Shown here: in pieces, positions 51,036 through 62,694 of the stretch
How the letters are laid out: each line of letters opens with the position of its first letter
Position numbering within the stretch: position 1 is the stretch's first letter
NCBI GenBank assembly: GCA_920105625.2
Contig: OV050030.1
Coordinates: forward strand, 178,265,315 to 178,329,314
Length of the DNA stretch: 64,000 nt
Origin: Clusia tigrina
Lineage: Eukaryota > Arthropoda > Insecta > Diptera > Clusiidae
Reading direction: 5' to 3'
Program-made: the position numbers and the translations under genes
The notes under the pieces: generated by a model
The model's input: the letters and a program-made list of their open reading frames with translations, nothing else
Database searches by the model: none
What the model was told of the DNA's origin: nothing

Positions 51036-52639
51036 ATGAACCAAAATATACTAAGAAAGCACTTGGAAATATACATACACCCAATATTAAAAGAGAAACT
51101 AAATTTGCAGGTAAAATGGATGGTAATATTATTCCTGATACTGTGGACACCGAAAGTAGGCCACACCCATCTGCTAATGGAGAAGATAGAAACCAACCTG
51201 GGCTACACAAAACTAACAATAGACAACGTCGCTCTCGTTAAAAACTACAATACAATACTACACTTTATAAATCCATACGAAATCTTAGATATAGTCCACA
51301 ACTTACAAAATAATATAAAAAAATCAAACCTACAAGAAAAATCTATTGCTTTAGAGATACAATTAAATAACACCCGAAGCAAAATTTATACATTAATTCC
51401 ACACAGAGAAAAACGTGGACTATTTAATTTCATGGGTACTGCACAAAAATGACTTTATGAAACAATGAATGATGAAGACAGACAAGAAATAGAAGGACAC
51501 CTTAACGTAATTGATACAAACAGTCACAATGCTATACAAAACCTTAACAGTCAGATAAAAATTAACCAAAACTTCAACGAAACCTTCTCCATATTGAAAA
51601 ATGCAATCGATAAAGACAAAATACTAATACAGAACAAACTCAATGACATTAGTGGTCAATCAAGTACACTATACAGACAAACAATATATATAGACTTCAT
51701 ATTAAAGATAAAAATTTTACAAGATAACATAGACCATATGCAGGACAACATTGCATCTGCTAGACTTGGCACTATTCATAGCAATTTACTAACAAGCGAG
51801 GAAATAGAGGAATACAAAATCGACCTAGATAAGTTACAAAATATAAAATTAAGCACAATTCTAGACCAAAATAAAAATATTATATTTGTTATAAGAATAC
51901 CAAAATATACTGTTATTCTACAAAGAATATTACTGCACCCAACGGCAGATAAACATAATTTAGAATATATGTTTGAACCGCAAGAAATTGTCAAATATGA
52001 AAAAGAGATATATCGTACAATTATGTAGGAGACAGGTATATTAAAAATTTAAGAAGATGTAAAAACTGTATATTGAAAAAGAACTGCATGCACATATTTA
52101 ATAACATATCCGAAATTATAGAATTAAATAATGGAATTATACTAGCAAAAAACAAACATTTAGCAAATTTCTCAAATACTTGTGACGAACGTAAATTAAT
52201 TTTAAATGGAAATTATTTATTTAACTTCAACAACTGTTCAATCATTATAAATAATAATAAGATACAAAATGCAGAAAGACAGTTTAAACAAAGTTTCACC
52301 ATACCAAATTATTTGGAAAGCATTAAAGATTCAAAAAAAAAGCTAACATTTGACAACTTAATTCTAGAAAAAATTCAAAATCTGAAAGAAATCAGTGAAA
52401 TTAAATATTCCCAGCACGAAAAATATGCATTTGGAAGCACTTTAGTTATAGTTATAATTGTCATTATAATATTTATTGTAAAGTTGACCTGTAAGCACAA
52501 AAACCTGCAAGTAAAGATAAAAAATATGATGCCTCAGGAGTGTCCTCAAACTAAGGGGGGAGGAGTTACGCCAGCAGTTGCTGCGAACCCTAAATCTAAC
52601 ACCAAACGTCAGCTGAGATATCATTCTTATCAAGTATGA
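51036..52639 (+). pseudogene. env: ERV2 envelope-like protein, broken
   Basis: The N-terminal frame has a signal-like hydrophobic run WMVILFLILW and a furin-type site REKR followed by GLFNFMGTAQK, where a TGA (51449-51451) replaces the usual Trp of the fusion region. The frame resumes at 51465-52028 (DDE-rich heptads) and, after further stops, at 52073-52639 with a transmembrane helix (TLVIVIIVIIIFIVKL) near 52,440. The role in intact relatives is membrane fusion. This copy is not functional. Confidence 0.82.
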
Positions 52640-53082
52640 ATCTCACAAATGACCACCAAAGCCGTTTATGCATTTTCTAATTCCCTTTCATATTTCGAGA
52701 CCATTCTCAAGTGCAACGACACAAACCTCCCAAAGAGCAAAGTCAGTACAATCAGTACAATGACATAAATTAACTGAAGTGCAATGACATAAACTACCGC
52801 TAAATGCAACGTCTGCAATTCTCAGTGCATTAGCACTTGTTCAGCTACGGCTTTGCACTCTGCTTATTGGTCGTTATAGATGTTTACCTCTCTTTCTACC
52901 CTCCTACATAATTTTGGAAAATACTTTTGTGCCTACAGCAGCGATAACAAATAATCGATGTAAGTAAGTTACTATAAGGTTTCGGCGTAAGTACTTTAAA
53001 ATTGTTAGTTTAGTTTTAAGTTAAACTCCGTAATAAAAGCAAAATTGAACCGAAGTTCTCTTAGCGTTTTATTAACGTAACT
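52564..53082 (+). repeat. ERV2 3' LTR, 519 bp
   Basis: Starts AGTTACGCCAGCAG directly after the purine tract AAGGGGGGAGG (52553-52563). It ends CGTAACT, followed by CGCG at 53083-53086. Confidence 0.9.
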
Positions 53083-53143
53083 CGCGCGCCCAGGACAAGC
53101 AGCGAAAGGACGCTCCCGAGGACAACAAATACGGTCCCCAACA
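53083..53143 (+). repeat. XC 5' LTR, right piece
   Basis: CGCGCGCCCAGG ... GGTCCCCAACA matches the ends of the other X LTRs. The first four bases are the right copy of the ERV2 duplication. Confidence 0.85.
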
Positions 53144-53146
53144 TTT

Positions 53147-53162
53147 TGGCGCAGCCGGTCTA
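53147..53162 (+). other. XC primer binding site
   Basis: TGGCGCAGCCGGTCTA, three bases after the LTR, as in XA. Confidence 0.7.
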
Positions 53163-53248
53163 AAGAACCTACAGGAGGAATCCCAGAGCAAGGAACCCTG
53201 AAGCAGTGAAGCATCCTGCAACGAATTCGAAGGACCCTAAGTAAAAAT

Positions 53249-53269
53249 ATGTCATCAGACAAGATAATG
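53249..53269 (+). promoter_or_regulatory. XC 7-codon leader exon with splice donor
   Basis: ATG at 53249, seven codons, then GTGAGT from 53270. Acceptor AG at 54142-54143 leads in phase to GAGTTGCTG of Gag. Confidence 0.6.
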
Positions 53270-54143
53270 GTGAGTAGAGTGTATAGTAATAGTTTAAGTA
53301 CATACTTCTGCGACCCTGAAGGTGCCGTAGCGCTGGTCAAAGAAGTCGAAACCTATAGGCGCGTTAGCGCTGTTGCACGCAGCTTTGTATGGGCAACCAT
53401 AAACCGTCAGTATGATCGGACGGTCTATGTATGTCGTCTTAGCTGTGAGGATTTTTTTGTAGGGGTTTGTGTTTGGTTGTCGATAGGGACATTTATATTG
53501 TTTATTAAATTGTTTTAATTGTTTTCAAATTGATCTCAATATTTGACATTATAAGCTTAGGGTATGAGGTAAAAATACTTCAAGAAGTGGTCACAACACG
53601 TGTTGTTGTATCAAAGTTTTTGCAGTTCGGAAACTACGATTTGCGTAGCAATGTTGAAAAAAAAGGTTAAATGCTATTATTACGTGGCGCATACGGTACG
53701 GGTTTATTTTTGAAGATGGATTCAAATTTCCGGGAATGAATCAATACACTTTTGCCCGTAAATCCAATTTCGGTGTTTGCGAACATATAGCCTTTTCTAT
53801 GAATTTTTGGGAGTATTAAAGATGGTGAGAGGAAATCAAGGAGTATCTGTAAGGAAGTCAAGGACTAATATTGATCTTGTGTTGGAAAATAAGTAAAGAA
53901 AACATATATATAACGACAGAATTTATGGTGGAATGTTTTTTAATAAATTTGTTTTGAATTATTAATTAAGATGGAATAAAATATTGGGATAAGTTAAGCA
54001 ATTTTTAACTATTATTGGGTTTTACTTGTAAATGGGATACTCCATCTGTTCTGGCATTTGGGATGAACAAATGGATGGAGATTTTTCCTTGAGATTGGGT
54101 TATACACCGGGATATTTATATATACGAGTATATATATTTATAG
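53270..54143 (+). other. XC leader/predicted intron
   Basis: 874 bp with no credible gene. It contains the inverted repeat ACCGTC...GACGGT (about 53,403-53,424) and CACAACACGTGTTGTTG, both also in XA. It ends in a T/A-rich stretch and TTATAG. Confidence 0.5.
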
Positions 54144-54650
54144 GAGTTGCTGAAATCCCAGGAAGTGGTGGGTACAGAGGTCCAGAGGTTGGTTTCAAAC
54201 TTCAGGAAGGACCGGAAGGATGTCAACAACGTGAAGTACTATCACAGACGCATAACAGAGTTGCGAGGCTTGGTGGAAAAATTTAACAGTAACCACGCAA
54301 AATTGCTGCCGCACAAGGAGGTCTGTAGGGACGACGAGTACTTTGCGACGGGTTTTCATGGATATGTGGAAAATTTAGTGTCAGCGTGGCTGAAGTATTC
54401 GAGTTGGAATTGACAATGATTAAGGCTCCGAGTCTCCGTTAAAGGGAAAAGAAGATGCACAGGACGAGTTAAGAGCAGTAAGAACGGAGGTGAATCTTTT
54501 CACCAAGAGGGTATTCGAGCAGTTTGAAGCAAGTACTTGCAGGGAGAAGCTCAGGAATTGTGGAAACAGGCGAACGCCAGAGGAGCTGTGTCACCATTAG
54601 AAGTAGCGGAATAAGTCTTAACGGCAATCCAAAAAAGGACAGAAGAAAAG
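54144..54650 (+). pseudogene. XC Gag N-terminal part, broken
   Basis: 54144-54413 reads the basic coiled coil as in XB (YYHRRITELRGLVEKFN, DDEYFATGFHGYVENL) and stops after KYSSWN by a small deletion. The next part to 54650 is homologous to XB but contains several stops and shifts. Confidence 0.7.
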
Positions 54651-55688
54651 TTGTTCAAGTTTCATAAGAAAACAGAAGATTGGAGAGCACAAATGGAGTA
54701 TCTTGAGAATAAGGTAAAGGAACTTTCTCAGAGATTGACGGAAACAGAGGAAGCAGCAGCGCTGTTGGAAAATAAGTCTGCAGAATTGAAAAGAGAACGG
54801 CCGACCAATAGGGCCTCACCGAAAAAGGAGAGATCAAAATCAGCATCGGCTGGATTTACACAGACAGTATTGACATTGCCTCCTGAAGTTCGCTGGCCGG
54901 AATATTTAACACCAGAAGGGATAAGCCGCATGGTAAAGCCAAGATTAGTTTTTAGTGAAGAAAGGCAAGCGGAATTTTTGTTTGGCGCATCTGAAAGCGG
55001 TGTCGAGCCATTTTCTCCGGGAAGTCCGATAAATAATAAAAATCAGGGATTTCCGCCAAAAGAGCCAGAAGCAATAACAGTGCAGCAATGTCTCGATACA
55101 GCAGACAGTATTTCGCCTGCGCGAGCAGATGGTCGAAGACTCATCAGTTTGAGTCCGACACTGGTCCAGGATCTCTCAGATCCGGGAGAAGAGATTTTGG
55201 AAACTCCCAAAGAGATTAATAAAGCTAAGGTTTTACCAGCAATTGAGAAAACAAAAAGGATAAAAATGGGCATTCTGGAAGTTGCTCATGCGGTGGTGAA
55301 GTTGGTGCCCATGTTCTCAGGAGTCGAGTTGTATGATCTGCGAACTGAGTTCAGGCGCTTCAAATCAGGTTGTGAGCTAGCACAACAGAGTCTTCCGGAA
55401 GCGGACGGGGAACACTTAATAAAGTGTATTAGGCAAAGGACTACATGTGTTGCGTTTCATTTACTGGTGCATAGCTCAGTAAGCACCCTGGCAGAATTAC
55501 ATGCACTTTTGGATCGGACGTATTTGAAACAAAAGACATACGACTGTCTCGTTCGGGAAATTCAGGAATCAACTCAGAAACCCGGGGAGGAATTGAGAGC
55601 CTGGGGACGAAGGCTCCAGTCTCTGGGGAACGCTGCTGAGACGGAAGCCAACAGGCAGTTTCCAGGAAACGATGCAGCATACAAGTAG
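54651..55688 (+). pseudogene. XC Gag coiled coil and capsid-like part, 345 codons open
   Basis: The best-preserved Gag of the family. Coiled coil (EDWRAQMEYLENKVKELSQR), signature LPPEVRWPEYLTPEGISR, VEPFSPGSPI, then without a break IKMGILEVAHAVVKLVPMF and the capsid helices (RTEFRRFKSGCELAQQ, LIKCIRQRTTCVAFHLL, LRAWGRRLQSLGNAAE). It shows that the two XB frames form one protein. It stops at 55688 by a shift. Confidence 0.78.
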
Positions 55689-56289
55689 AACGGGCTATGA
55701 CTTCTGTGTTAAAGGCAGTCCTGATAAATAGGGACATTCTCTTACTCTCACGCCGAGGAGCATGTCAGAGCTGGTGGAAGCGGTCTCTTCCGCTGAAGCA
55801 GCAATACAACAACGAACGACAACAGGTGGAATCTGCTGGACTGATGCTCCTGCAGAGGTAGGACCAGTACATCAGCGAAACACAAGTGGAGTCGGTAGAT
55901 TGATGGGCCAATTTCCGCAACAAAGAGACCAAGAATTCCTGGTTGAGAGGTTCCAGCCAAGGAAACCCATTTGTAGATTCAGGGGCGGACACTTGTCTCG
56001 TAAAATCTAGTGTTTACGGAAAGGGCTAGATATTAATAAAGTGGACGTAAGAATGCTTAACGGAGCATTTGGTGGGTGCATCAGGACTTTGGGGTCGCTC
56101 AGAATAGGGCACAGGGAAGTTAAGGGCATGAGTTTTAGAGTGCACGCAGTCGAATTGGATAGGGAAGGTATCCCGTCCGATGGGATAATTGGCCGCGATA
56201 TTCTTTGGGGCCGCACGATACTGGATGCGCTCGAGAAACAGTTAACATTCTATGATAATAATAAGAATAGAATCCTTACTCTTCCATAA
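55689..56289 (+). pseudogene. XC Gag end fused to protease by deletion
   Basis: After MSELVEAVSSAEAAIQQ (capsid end) the sequence jumps at about 55,970 into VDSGADTCLVK, the protease start, so the zinc region and the hydrophobic linker are gone. The rest of protease (GIIGRDILWG) is in the frame 56041-56289. Confidence 0.75.
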
Positions 56290-56865
56290 ATGTTATGGCA
56301 GGAAGGAACCGTGAATAGGGTTAAGAAGTGTGGTATGGAGGTAGTAAACGGAAGATCGACAATAGTAGTTACAATGCATGTAAATACGAGACTTAGGACT
56401 GTTCTTTTGCATAAGCAGCAGTTAGCGGAGGGCGTATACATGGGGGAAACCATAACGCACATTGACATGGGTAAGGTGTACGCTTGCGTACTCAACGCAT
56501 CGGAAAAGGATTACCTGATGGAGGAGGATTTTAGGCCCAAGTTCACTAGTTATGATAATTTTAAGGAACCGAATTATAGATCGGTGAATCAGATTAAGCA
56601 GGTAGATATAACAAAAAGAATGGAGAGGGTGCTAGAATCCTTGAAGTTAGACCCAAGAGTGAATTCAGAAGAGAAGGCATCAATAGAAGCCATTTGTGCG
56701 TCATTCCATGACATATTTTTGCTGGAAGGAGACCAGTTAACATATACACCAGAGGTAGAGCATGAAATACCTACTAGAGTGGATCATCCACCAATAAACC
56801 AGAAGCAATACAGATTGCCACAGGCTCACATAGAAGAGGTAAATAGGCAGGGGAAGGAATGTTAA
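56290..56865 (+). pseudogene. XC spacer and RT entry, 191 codons open
   Basis: Contains VLLHKQQLAEGVYMGET, YACVLNASEKDYLMEED (this part is missing in XB), a helical spacer and YTPEVEHEIPTRVDHPPI. The frame ends by a one-base loss in NRQGKEC. Confidence 0.75.
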
Positions 56866-57567
56866 AAGATAACATAATTTCACCGAGTATCTCGCCTTGG
56901 AACTCACCAATAATTTTGGTGCCAAAGAAGGGAGGTGCTCAGGGTCAGAAGAAGTGGAGAATGGTCGTCGATTTTAGGACATTGAATGACGCCGAAATTA
57001 CAAGAACACAATTTGAAATTGAACACGGAGAAGTGTCAATTTTTGCGAAGAGAGGTGGTTTATTTAGGCCATCGTTGCTCAGAAGCAGGAGCACTGCCTG
57101 ACCCGCAGAAGATGGAATGCGTTAAGAATTAGCGATTCCGAGGAATAGAAAGGAAGTGCAAGCATTCCTAGGACTAGTGAACTACTATAGAAAGTTCGTG
57201 GAAGGACTAGCTGGAATTGCGTTGCCAGTGAATAAGTTGCTATGAAAAGAAGCAAAGTTCGAATGGACAGAGAGCTGTCAGCAAGCATTCGAGAGGCTAA
57301 AAGAAATAATTAGCTCGCCACCGATTTTTGCGTACCCCGACTTCGAGCAAACTTTTTTGTTGACCACTGATGCTAGCAATGAAGGATTAGGGGCAATATT
57401 GTCACAAGGGGAAGTCGGTAATGACCGACCAATAGCATTCGCAAGCTGGGCGCTTAGTGAGACGGAGAAGAGATACTCTATAATAGAGAAGGAATTCCAT
57501 AGTATGGGCTACGAAAAATTTTAGGGCATATCTACTACGACGTACATTTAAAATATAAAACCAGCCG
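56859..57567 (+). pseudogene. XC RT/RNase H with polymerase box deleted
   Basis: SPWNSPIILVPKK and MVVDFRTLNDA are followed directly by EITRTQFEIEHGE, which in XB lies about 340 bp further on. Motif A, MPFGL and YLDD are therefore gone. The connection and RNase H start (LTTDASNEGLGAIL) follow in other frames, with the family's shared frameshift around 57,499. Confidence 0.8.
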
Positions 57568-57894
57568 ATGAGAGGCATAGCCAACTTGAAACACCAAACG
57601 TCTAGGCTAGCCAGGTTCAGACACAAATTGTCTGAGTATGATTTTGAAATCATATACAAACCTGGGAAAAAGAATCTGAATGCGGACGCACTCAGCAGAG
57701 TACCGCAGGAACAGAAGGTATCAGTAGTGCAAACGAGGGCCAAAGCATGGTCAGATAAGGAGAAGGCCGAGAGAATGCAAGGAGATAAAATTGATGCTAC
57801 AAGAGATGTTAGCAATGTGGGTTTCGATACCAATGAACAAACAGCCAGTAATGTGGAATGGCTGGAGGATAAAAAGAGATCCATGCTGTGTTAA
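57568..57894 (+). pseudogene. XC RNase H end and tether
   Basis: TSRLARFRHKLSEYDFEI, IIYKPGKKNLNADALSRV and tether, 108 codons, as in XA and XB. Confidence 0.8.
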
Positions 57895-57997
57895 AGGGTT
57901 TCCATGATCACCTCTAGGTGGACACCAGGGATTCTGTAAAAACCATGACAATATTATAAATTAAGAAATTATAGCACGGTACAACATACCTAAGGTC
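57895..57997 (+). other. XC integrase deletion scar
   Basis: Essentially identical to 32316-32418. Confidence 0.85.
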
Positions 57998-58636
57998 TTG
58001 ATAACCGACATTGGTTCAAATTTTGTTTCAAAACTATTCTCAGAAACGTGTAAAATGCTGGGAATCAAGAAATTGCATATAACACCATATCATCCCCAGG
58101 CGAATGGCTCATTGGAGCGTAGTCATCGATCTCTGGCCGAGTACTTGCGCAGTTTTGCCAAGGAAGATGGCTCCAATTGGGATCAATGGTTGACCACTGC
58201 AGTGCATGTACACAATAATACTGTGCATGTATCAACGAAGCAAACTCCGTTTAGAACACTTTACAGGTTTGATTTCAACATGCCAGCAAACCTGAAGCGC
58301 AAATGTGCGCCAGTGTACAATGCTGATGACCCGAATAAAGTGCAAAAGTATCAGCTACAGCGAGCGCACGAATTGGTTAGAGAAAACCAGGATTGTGCTA
58401 AACAAGTAGCCAGGGAAGCCTATAACAAGGTACTAAACCCAGTAATCTTTCGTGTGGGTGACCGGGTACTAATGAAGAATCAGGCTAGAAGAAACAAATT
58501 CTCACCTGTGTGGATAGGTCCGTATGTAGTAGCAGAGATCCGCAGCCCAGTTACAACAGTCGTAACAATTAAGGGCAAGAATAAAAAGCTACATAATAAT
58601 TTATTGAAATTGTTCCACATTAGACCACACAACTAA
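57998..58636 (+). pseudogene. XC integrase core remainder and GPY/F domain, 212 codons open
   Basis: Same length as XB. ITDIGSNF, PYHPQANGSLERSH, RVGDRVLMKNQ and KFSPVWIGPYVVAEI are present. Open in both XB and XC, yet without the first catalytic Asp. Confidence 0.87.
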
Positions 58637-60359
58637 AGACATGTGTTAACAGTGTTTTACAAGTGTAAACACAACAATAACAACGTAAACATGTACATGA
58701 TTATATCAAATAACACACACAGCTCCGATTTTCAAAGTCAAGGCTAGTAGAAGTGTGCCGCATAAACTCGGGCAAGTAAAATGGACGTAATGAAAATGAG
58801 CCGATTGAGGTATTTTTTTTAAAAATATATACGAGTATACATATATACACCGAATGAAGCACCGTAGAGTAAATAATAATTCTATAAGAAAAATAAAATC
58901 ATAAGACAGTCGTCGGTAAGTAATATAAAACTTAACTTAAAATATATACATACATACATAATACAGTTTATGAACTGAAATTAGACGGGTAAGCGTTAAC
59001 GCCAGGCAACCGAACCGCTGGTGGAGTAAGTATATATGTATATTTATATATGTGTATACTGTACAGAATGAATGTACGAAGGTATATTTGGGAAAGTAAG
59101 TAATTTTGTTAATAGGAATGGGTATGGCCATATAAGTATGTAGGGACATATGATTAGGAATTGGGAATCTGCAGTTATTTTCATGTTGCAGCAGGCTATA
59201 TGAAACTATATGTAATTATACATAGATTTTTCGGTTTATCGCTTAGGAGATTAGCGTGTGGGGAATAGTAATGTATATATATGTATACATATATTGAATT
59301 AGAACAATATATTTAGCTTACCATTACACATTAGGTAATAACTGTAGCAGTTAATTTTAAACAATTGAAAGTGCCTTGAATGTATGTATGTATTCATATA
59401 AAAGCAGGTTACATGTTGTAGGGAACTACATTTGTTAATGGATATATACATACCGGGCTAGTGGTAACATTTAAATATATAGAATAATTAGATGCAATGA
59501 AAAATTGAGTCATGCAATGGACAATGTGTTCACATAAACAAGTTTATCTTAAATATTCTGGGTTATGTCAGCGGGCAAAAGAATTTGCTCAGAATCGAAA
59601 AATTTAAAAAGATATGTAAAAAAAAAATATATATATATATATAAAAAGAAAAATGATATGAAAGGAATTATGAATGTCTAAACGAAAGAAAAATAAATAA
59701 AAAATTTATCTTTTATATACTCGCATATGTAAGATGGGCAACTAGTTTTGCCAAGAATTGATTAAAAAAAATTTTTTTTTGGGCGGCATGTAATTTAATA
59801 TAGTAAATAATTGTTATGTATGAATCAAATTATTATAAAATGTATATTCATTGAGAAGAATTTAAATTTTGAATGCCGCTAACAATTTAAAGAAAATTGT
59901 ATCATAGTTAATTAATAATATTTGTAAAGAAAACTGTTTTTATTACTTATTTATAGTTGGGTTATTAAGACGTATTAGATATACGATATATAAATTTAAA
60001 TAACACATAAAATTTACTATTTTCGTTAGCAAGAATATTACAAATGAAATAAATGTAATAGCCAGTAAGAATAATTAAAACTCGGCAAGTCCGATACATG
60101 TATAAAAATATCGTTTTTAGGTATTCAGGCGTTGGTGAACAGACAAGGACATCTGGATGGTTCAATTTTGTGCAGCATGAACCGGGAAGGGACTTCCTGC
60201 AGCGTCAAAGGCAGAGTAAGAGTTTAACCAACATCCAGGAGACCAGTAGATGAAATGCAAGAGCAGCGATCAAAAATCTGACTGAATAAAAAGAAGTGAG
60301 AAGACGTGGAAGAAGGGTAATTAGTAAGCTGCAAAGTAATAAAGACGAGATTGGCAACG
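58637..60359 (+). other. XC 3' non-coding region
   Basis: Matches XB 33058-35323 apart from the solo LTR insertion, which is absent at 59,225. It includes an (AT)n run at about 59,627-59,642. No gene seen. Confidence 0.65.
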
Positions 60360-60488
60360 ATGATGTCCAGAGATAATTTTTGGTTGGAAGAAAATGAAAA
60401 CGAAATTAGTGAGAATTCATTTTTATATGAAAGAGTGGAAGAGCCTTCAACTTCCCATGTGCGAGATGACTACGATTTAAGCTTATGA
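60360..60488 (+). CDS. small conserved frame of family X, 42 codons (XC first copy)
   Basis: Same length and start as the XB frame; three residues differ towards the end (EEPSTSHVRDDYDLSL). Open, ends TGA. Confidence 0.45.
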   Translation: MMSRDNFWLEENENEISENSFLYERVEEPSTSHVRDDYDLSL

Positions 60489-60557
60489 AAAAATGGAGAT
60501 GGTATCTGCTGAATACAATAGTCTCTATCTGACAAGTAAAGGTCTAATAATACTTGA

Positions 60558-60717
60558 GCCGTCAGCCGTCAGGTACACAGGGGGACTAACATGTACCACA
60601 TTGTGTACATGCCGTAACTGTGTATACTGATGGCAGTGCGACTACATCCTCTTCGCGGGGGCGGCTAGAAACAGGTTTTCAGAAATATTTTCTGAAAGCG
60701 CTGGCTAATCGTAGTTG
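60558..60717 (+). ncRNA. predicted HDV-like ribozyme (XC copy)
   Basis: All stems described for XB are conserved: GGCGGCU at 60660-60666, P2 CGACUAC with GUAGUUG (60711-60717), L3 UCUUCGC, P4 hairpin and GGCUAAUC. Only one base differs (in the J1/2 hairpin, AAC to ACC near 60,597). Confidence 0.65.
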
Positions 60718-62475
60718 GGCGGAGAGAAAACAACTCTCTTAAATAAAATATTTTTGTCTTTCTTCAGACATAAAATAGGTTGCGTTGGGCCAGTGACCCG
60801 ACCGTAAAACAAACCCACTCAAGAAACGGAAACAAGCCTCGGAAATAATAACAACCACACGACGACGACCATCAGCTTTAAATCAATGACACAAATTGGA
60901 ACATGGAACGTTCGTTCTCTCTCTGAAACTTCAAAGCTCGCACAGGTTTGCAGGGAGATGAAGCGTTATAAAATTCAAATTCTCGGCCTATCTGAAACCA
61001 GATGACTCGGGCAAGGAGAATTTCACACCCTCGAAGGCCATTATTTTATCTACAGTGGCAACATGCAAAAGCGTGCAAACGGTGTCGGCATTATAATATC
61101 AGAGAACTTAAAAAGCGCATTAATAGGATACAAGCCGATCTCCGAATGTATAATAACTGCCAGACTTAAAACCAGATTTCGTAATATCACCGTAAACACA
61201 AAAGTAGGCAACGACAACAGCAATGTCGAAAAACTCATGGGTCGGCACGCCTTAGCATCAGGTAGAAATAATAATGGAGAGCGATTGATCGAATTTTTCT
61301 CCAACCAATAACTCTTCATCGGTGGCACTAAATTCCCCCATCTAGATATCCATAAATACACATGGAATTCTCCCGATGGCCGAACTCGCAACCAAATCGA
61401 CCATGTTTTAATAAGCTGACGGTTTCACAACTCCCTCCTTGATGTGCGCACACGCAGAGGTGCGGACGTATTCAGCGACCATAACCTAGTTGTATGCCAA
61501 CTCCGCTTACGCCCCGAAGGCATCAGGAAGCAACAGAAGCGAAAGATGACCTTTAATCTGGAAAACTTCAAAAACCCTGCAACGCTCCAACTTTACCAGG
61601 ACACACTGTCTACTACCATTGCACTCTACGAGCATGGACCGTCCTGGCAACAAATTCAAAAAGCCTGCACATAAGCTGCGGAAGAAACAGTTAGCCTCCA
61701 ACATCGCAAAAGAAAGCCATGGATAAGCAACACCACCTGGCAATATATCGAAGAACGTAAAAGGATGAAAACCAAAGTAAACACTGCTTCATTATCCGAC
61801 CGCATCAGCTTTCTCAGCGCGTACAATGCTATGCATCGGCAGGTCAAAAATTCTGTAATGACTGATAAAAGGGCATATGTGGAGGGAATTGCTGGTGAAG
61901 CAGAGCGATCAGCAAACTGTAACAACGTGCGGGGCGTATATGCAGCCATAAAAAAATTGACTAATACGAAACCTAACATTCCGCCTATCAAGGCTAGTGA
62001 CGGTAGCATCCTAACCTCTGACGAAGATCAACTCGTGCGCTAGAGAGAATTTTTCGTGGACAATAGCGTAGAAGCGGAAAACAACACTGCGCCCTTCTTT
62101 GCTGAACAGCGAAGAAGAAACCCCAACAGAAACATCCCTGTCGACCCGCCCACCACAAAAGAAATCAGCCTAGCAATCCATAAGCTAAAATTCAACAAAG
62201 CTGCTGGACCAGACGAACTTCCTGCTGAACTCTTGAAGTATGGCGCTAATATAATCTCTCACGCACTCTACCCTATCATGCATAACATCTGGGCGACCAA
62301 CAACATCCCCACTGACTGGAAAGAGGGAATCATAATCACTATTCCAAAAAAAGGAGATCTCAGCCAGTGTAAAAATTGGAGGGGCATAACCCTTCTCAAC
62401 TCCATCCTGAAAATCCTAGCACTTATCATCTTAGATAGAGTGTCAGGTGTACTCAACAGCCAGTTACGGCGTGAA
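60559..62475 (+). mobile_element. RTE-like LINE in XC, 3'-truncated by recombination
   Basis: Starts behind TAATAATACTTGAG (60545-60558) at the same site as in XB and in the same orientation. It includes the complete 5' UTR, endonuclease and RT up to the codon before EQNGF of XB (37,555), then switches at 62476 into LTR-element non-coding sequence. It has private stops (near 61,005, 61,673 and 62,041) and a deletion near 61,195, and shares the nonsense at 61417-61419. Confidence 0.88.
60886..62475 (+). pseudogene. RTE ORF in XC, endonuclease and partial RT
   Basis: ATG at 60886 gives TQIGTWNVRSLSE, which shows the true start of the ORF. The endonuclease is damaged by an amber-type stop in SETR*L, by a deletion before TKVGNDNSN and by the shared TGA. 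RT runs through KAAGPDELPAEL and KNWRGITLLNSIL, then is cut off at 62475 before the polymerase box. Confidence 0.83.
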
Positions 62476-62694
62476 TGATAATACGAAATTTGCAACGATG
62501 ATGTCCAGATATAGTTTTTGGTTGGAAGAAAATAAAAACGAAATTAATGAGAATTCATTTTTATATGAAAGAGTGGAAGAGTATCCATATTCCCATCTGC
62601 GAGATGACTACGATTTAAGCTTATGAAAAAATGGAGATGGTACCGGCTGAATAGAGGAGTCCTTATCTGACAAGTAAAACTGATAATACTTGAG
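62476..62694 (+). other. second, LINE-free copy of the pre-insertion segment
   Basis: Repeats XC 60,338-60,558 with moderate divergence and then continues past the RTE site uninterrupted (TGATAATACTTGAG followed by TTTTATTGCATAACTG). It is the empty target site of the LINE. Confidence 0.85.
62498..62626 (+). CDS. small conserved frame of family X, 42 codons (XC second copy)
   Basis: Diverged version (SRYSFWLEENKNEINENSF, EYPYSHLRDDYDLSL) with the same length and stop. Open. Confidence 0.45.
   Translation: MMSRYSFWLEENKNEINENSFLYERVEEYPYSHLRDDYDLSL

Larger units (their letters stand above)
47916..53082 (+). mobile_element. ERV2: errantivirus-type element, internally deleted
   Basis: LTRs of 519 bp (47916-48434, 52564-53082) with ends AGTTACG...CGTAACT. 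Target duplication CGTG/CGCG (47912-47915, 53083-53086). Inside: Gag, then a large deletion removing protease, RT and most of RNase H, integrase, broken env. The LTRs differ at about 14 sites. It is inserted in the LTR of XC within GCGCGC-type sequence. Confidence 0.92.

Noticed and set aside
59627..59642. AT microsatellite as a possible regulatory element
   Set aside because: A short simple repeat in A+T-rich non-coding sequence, with nothing to suggest function.
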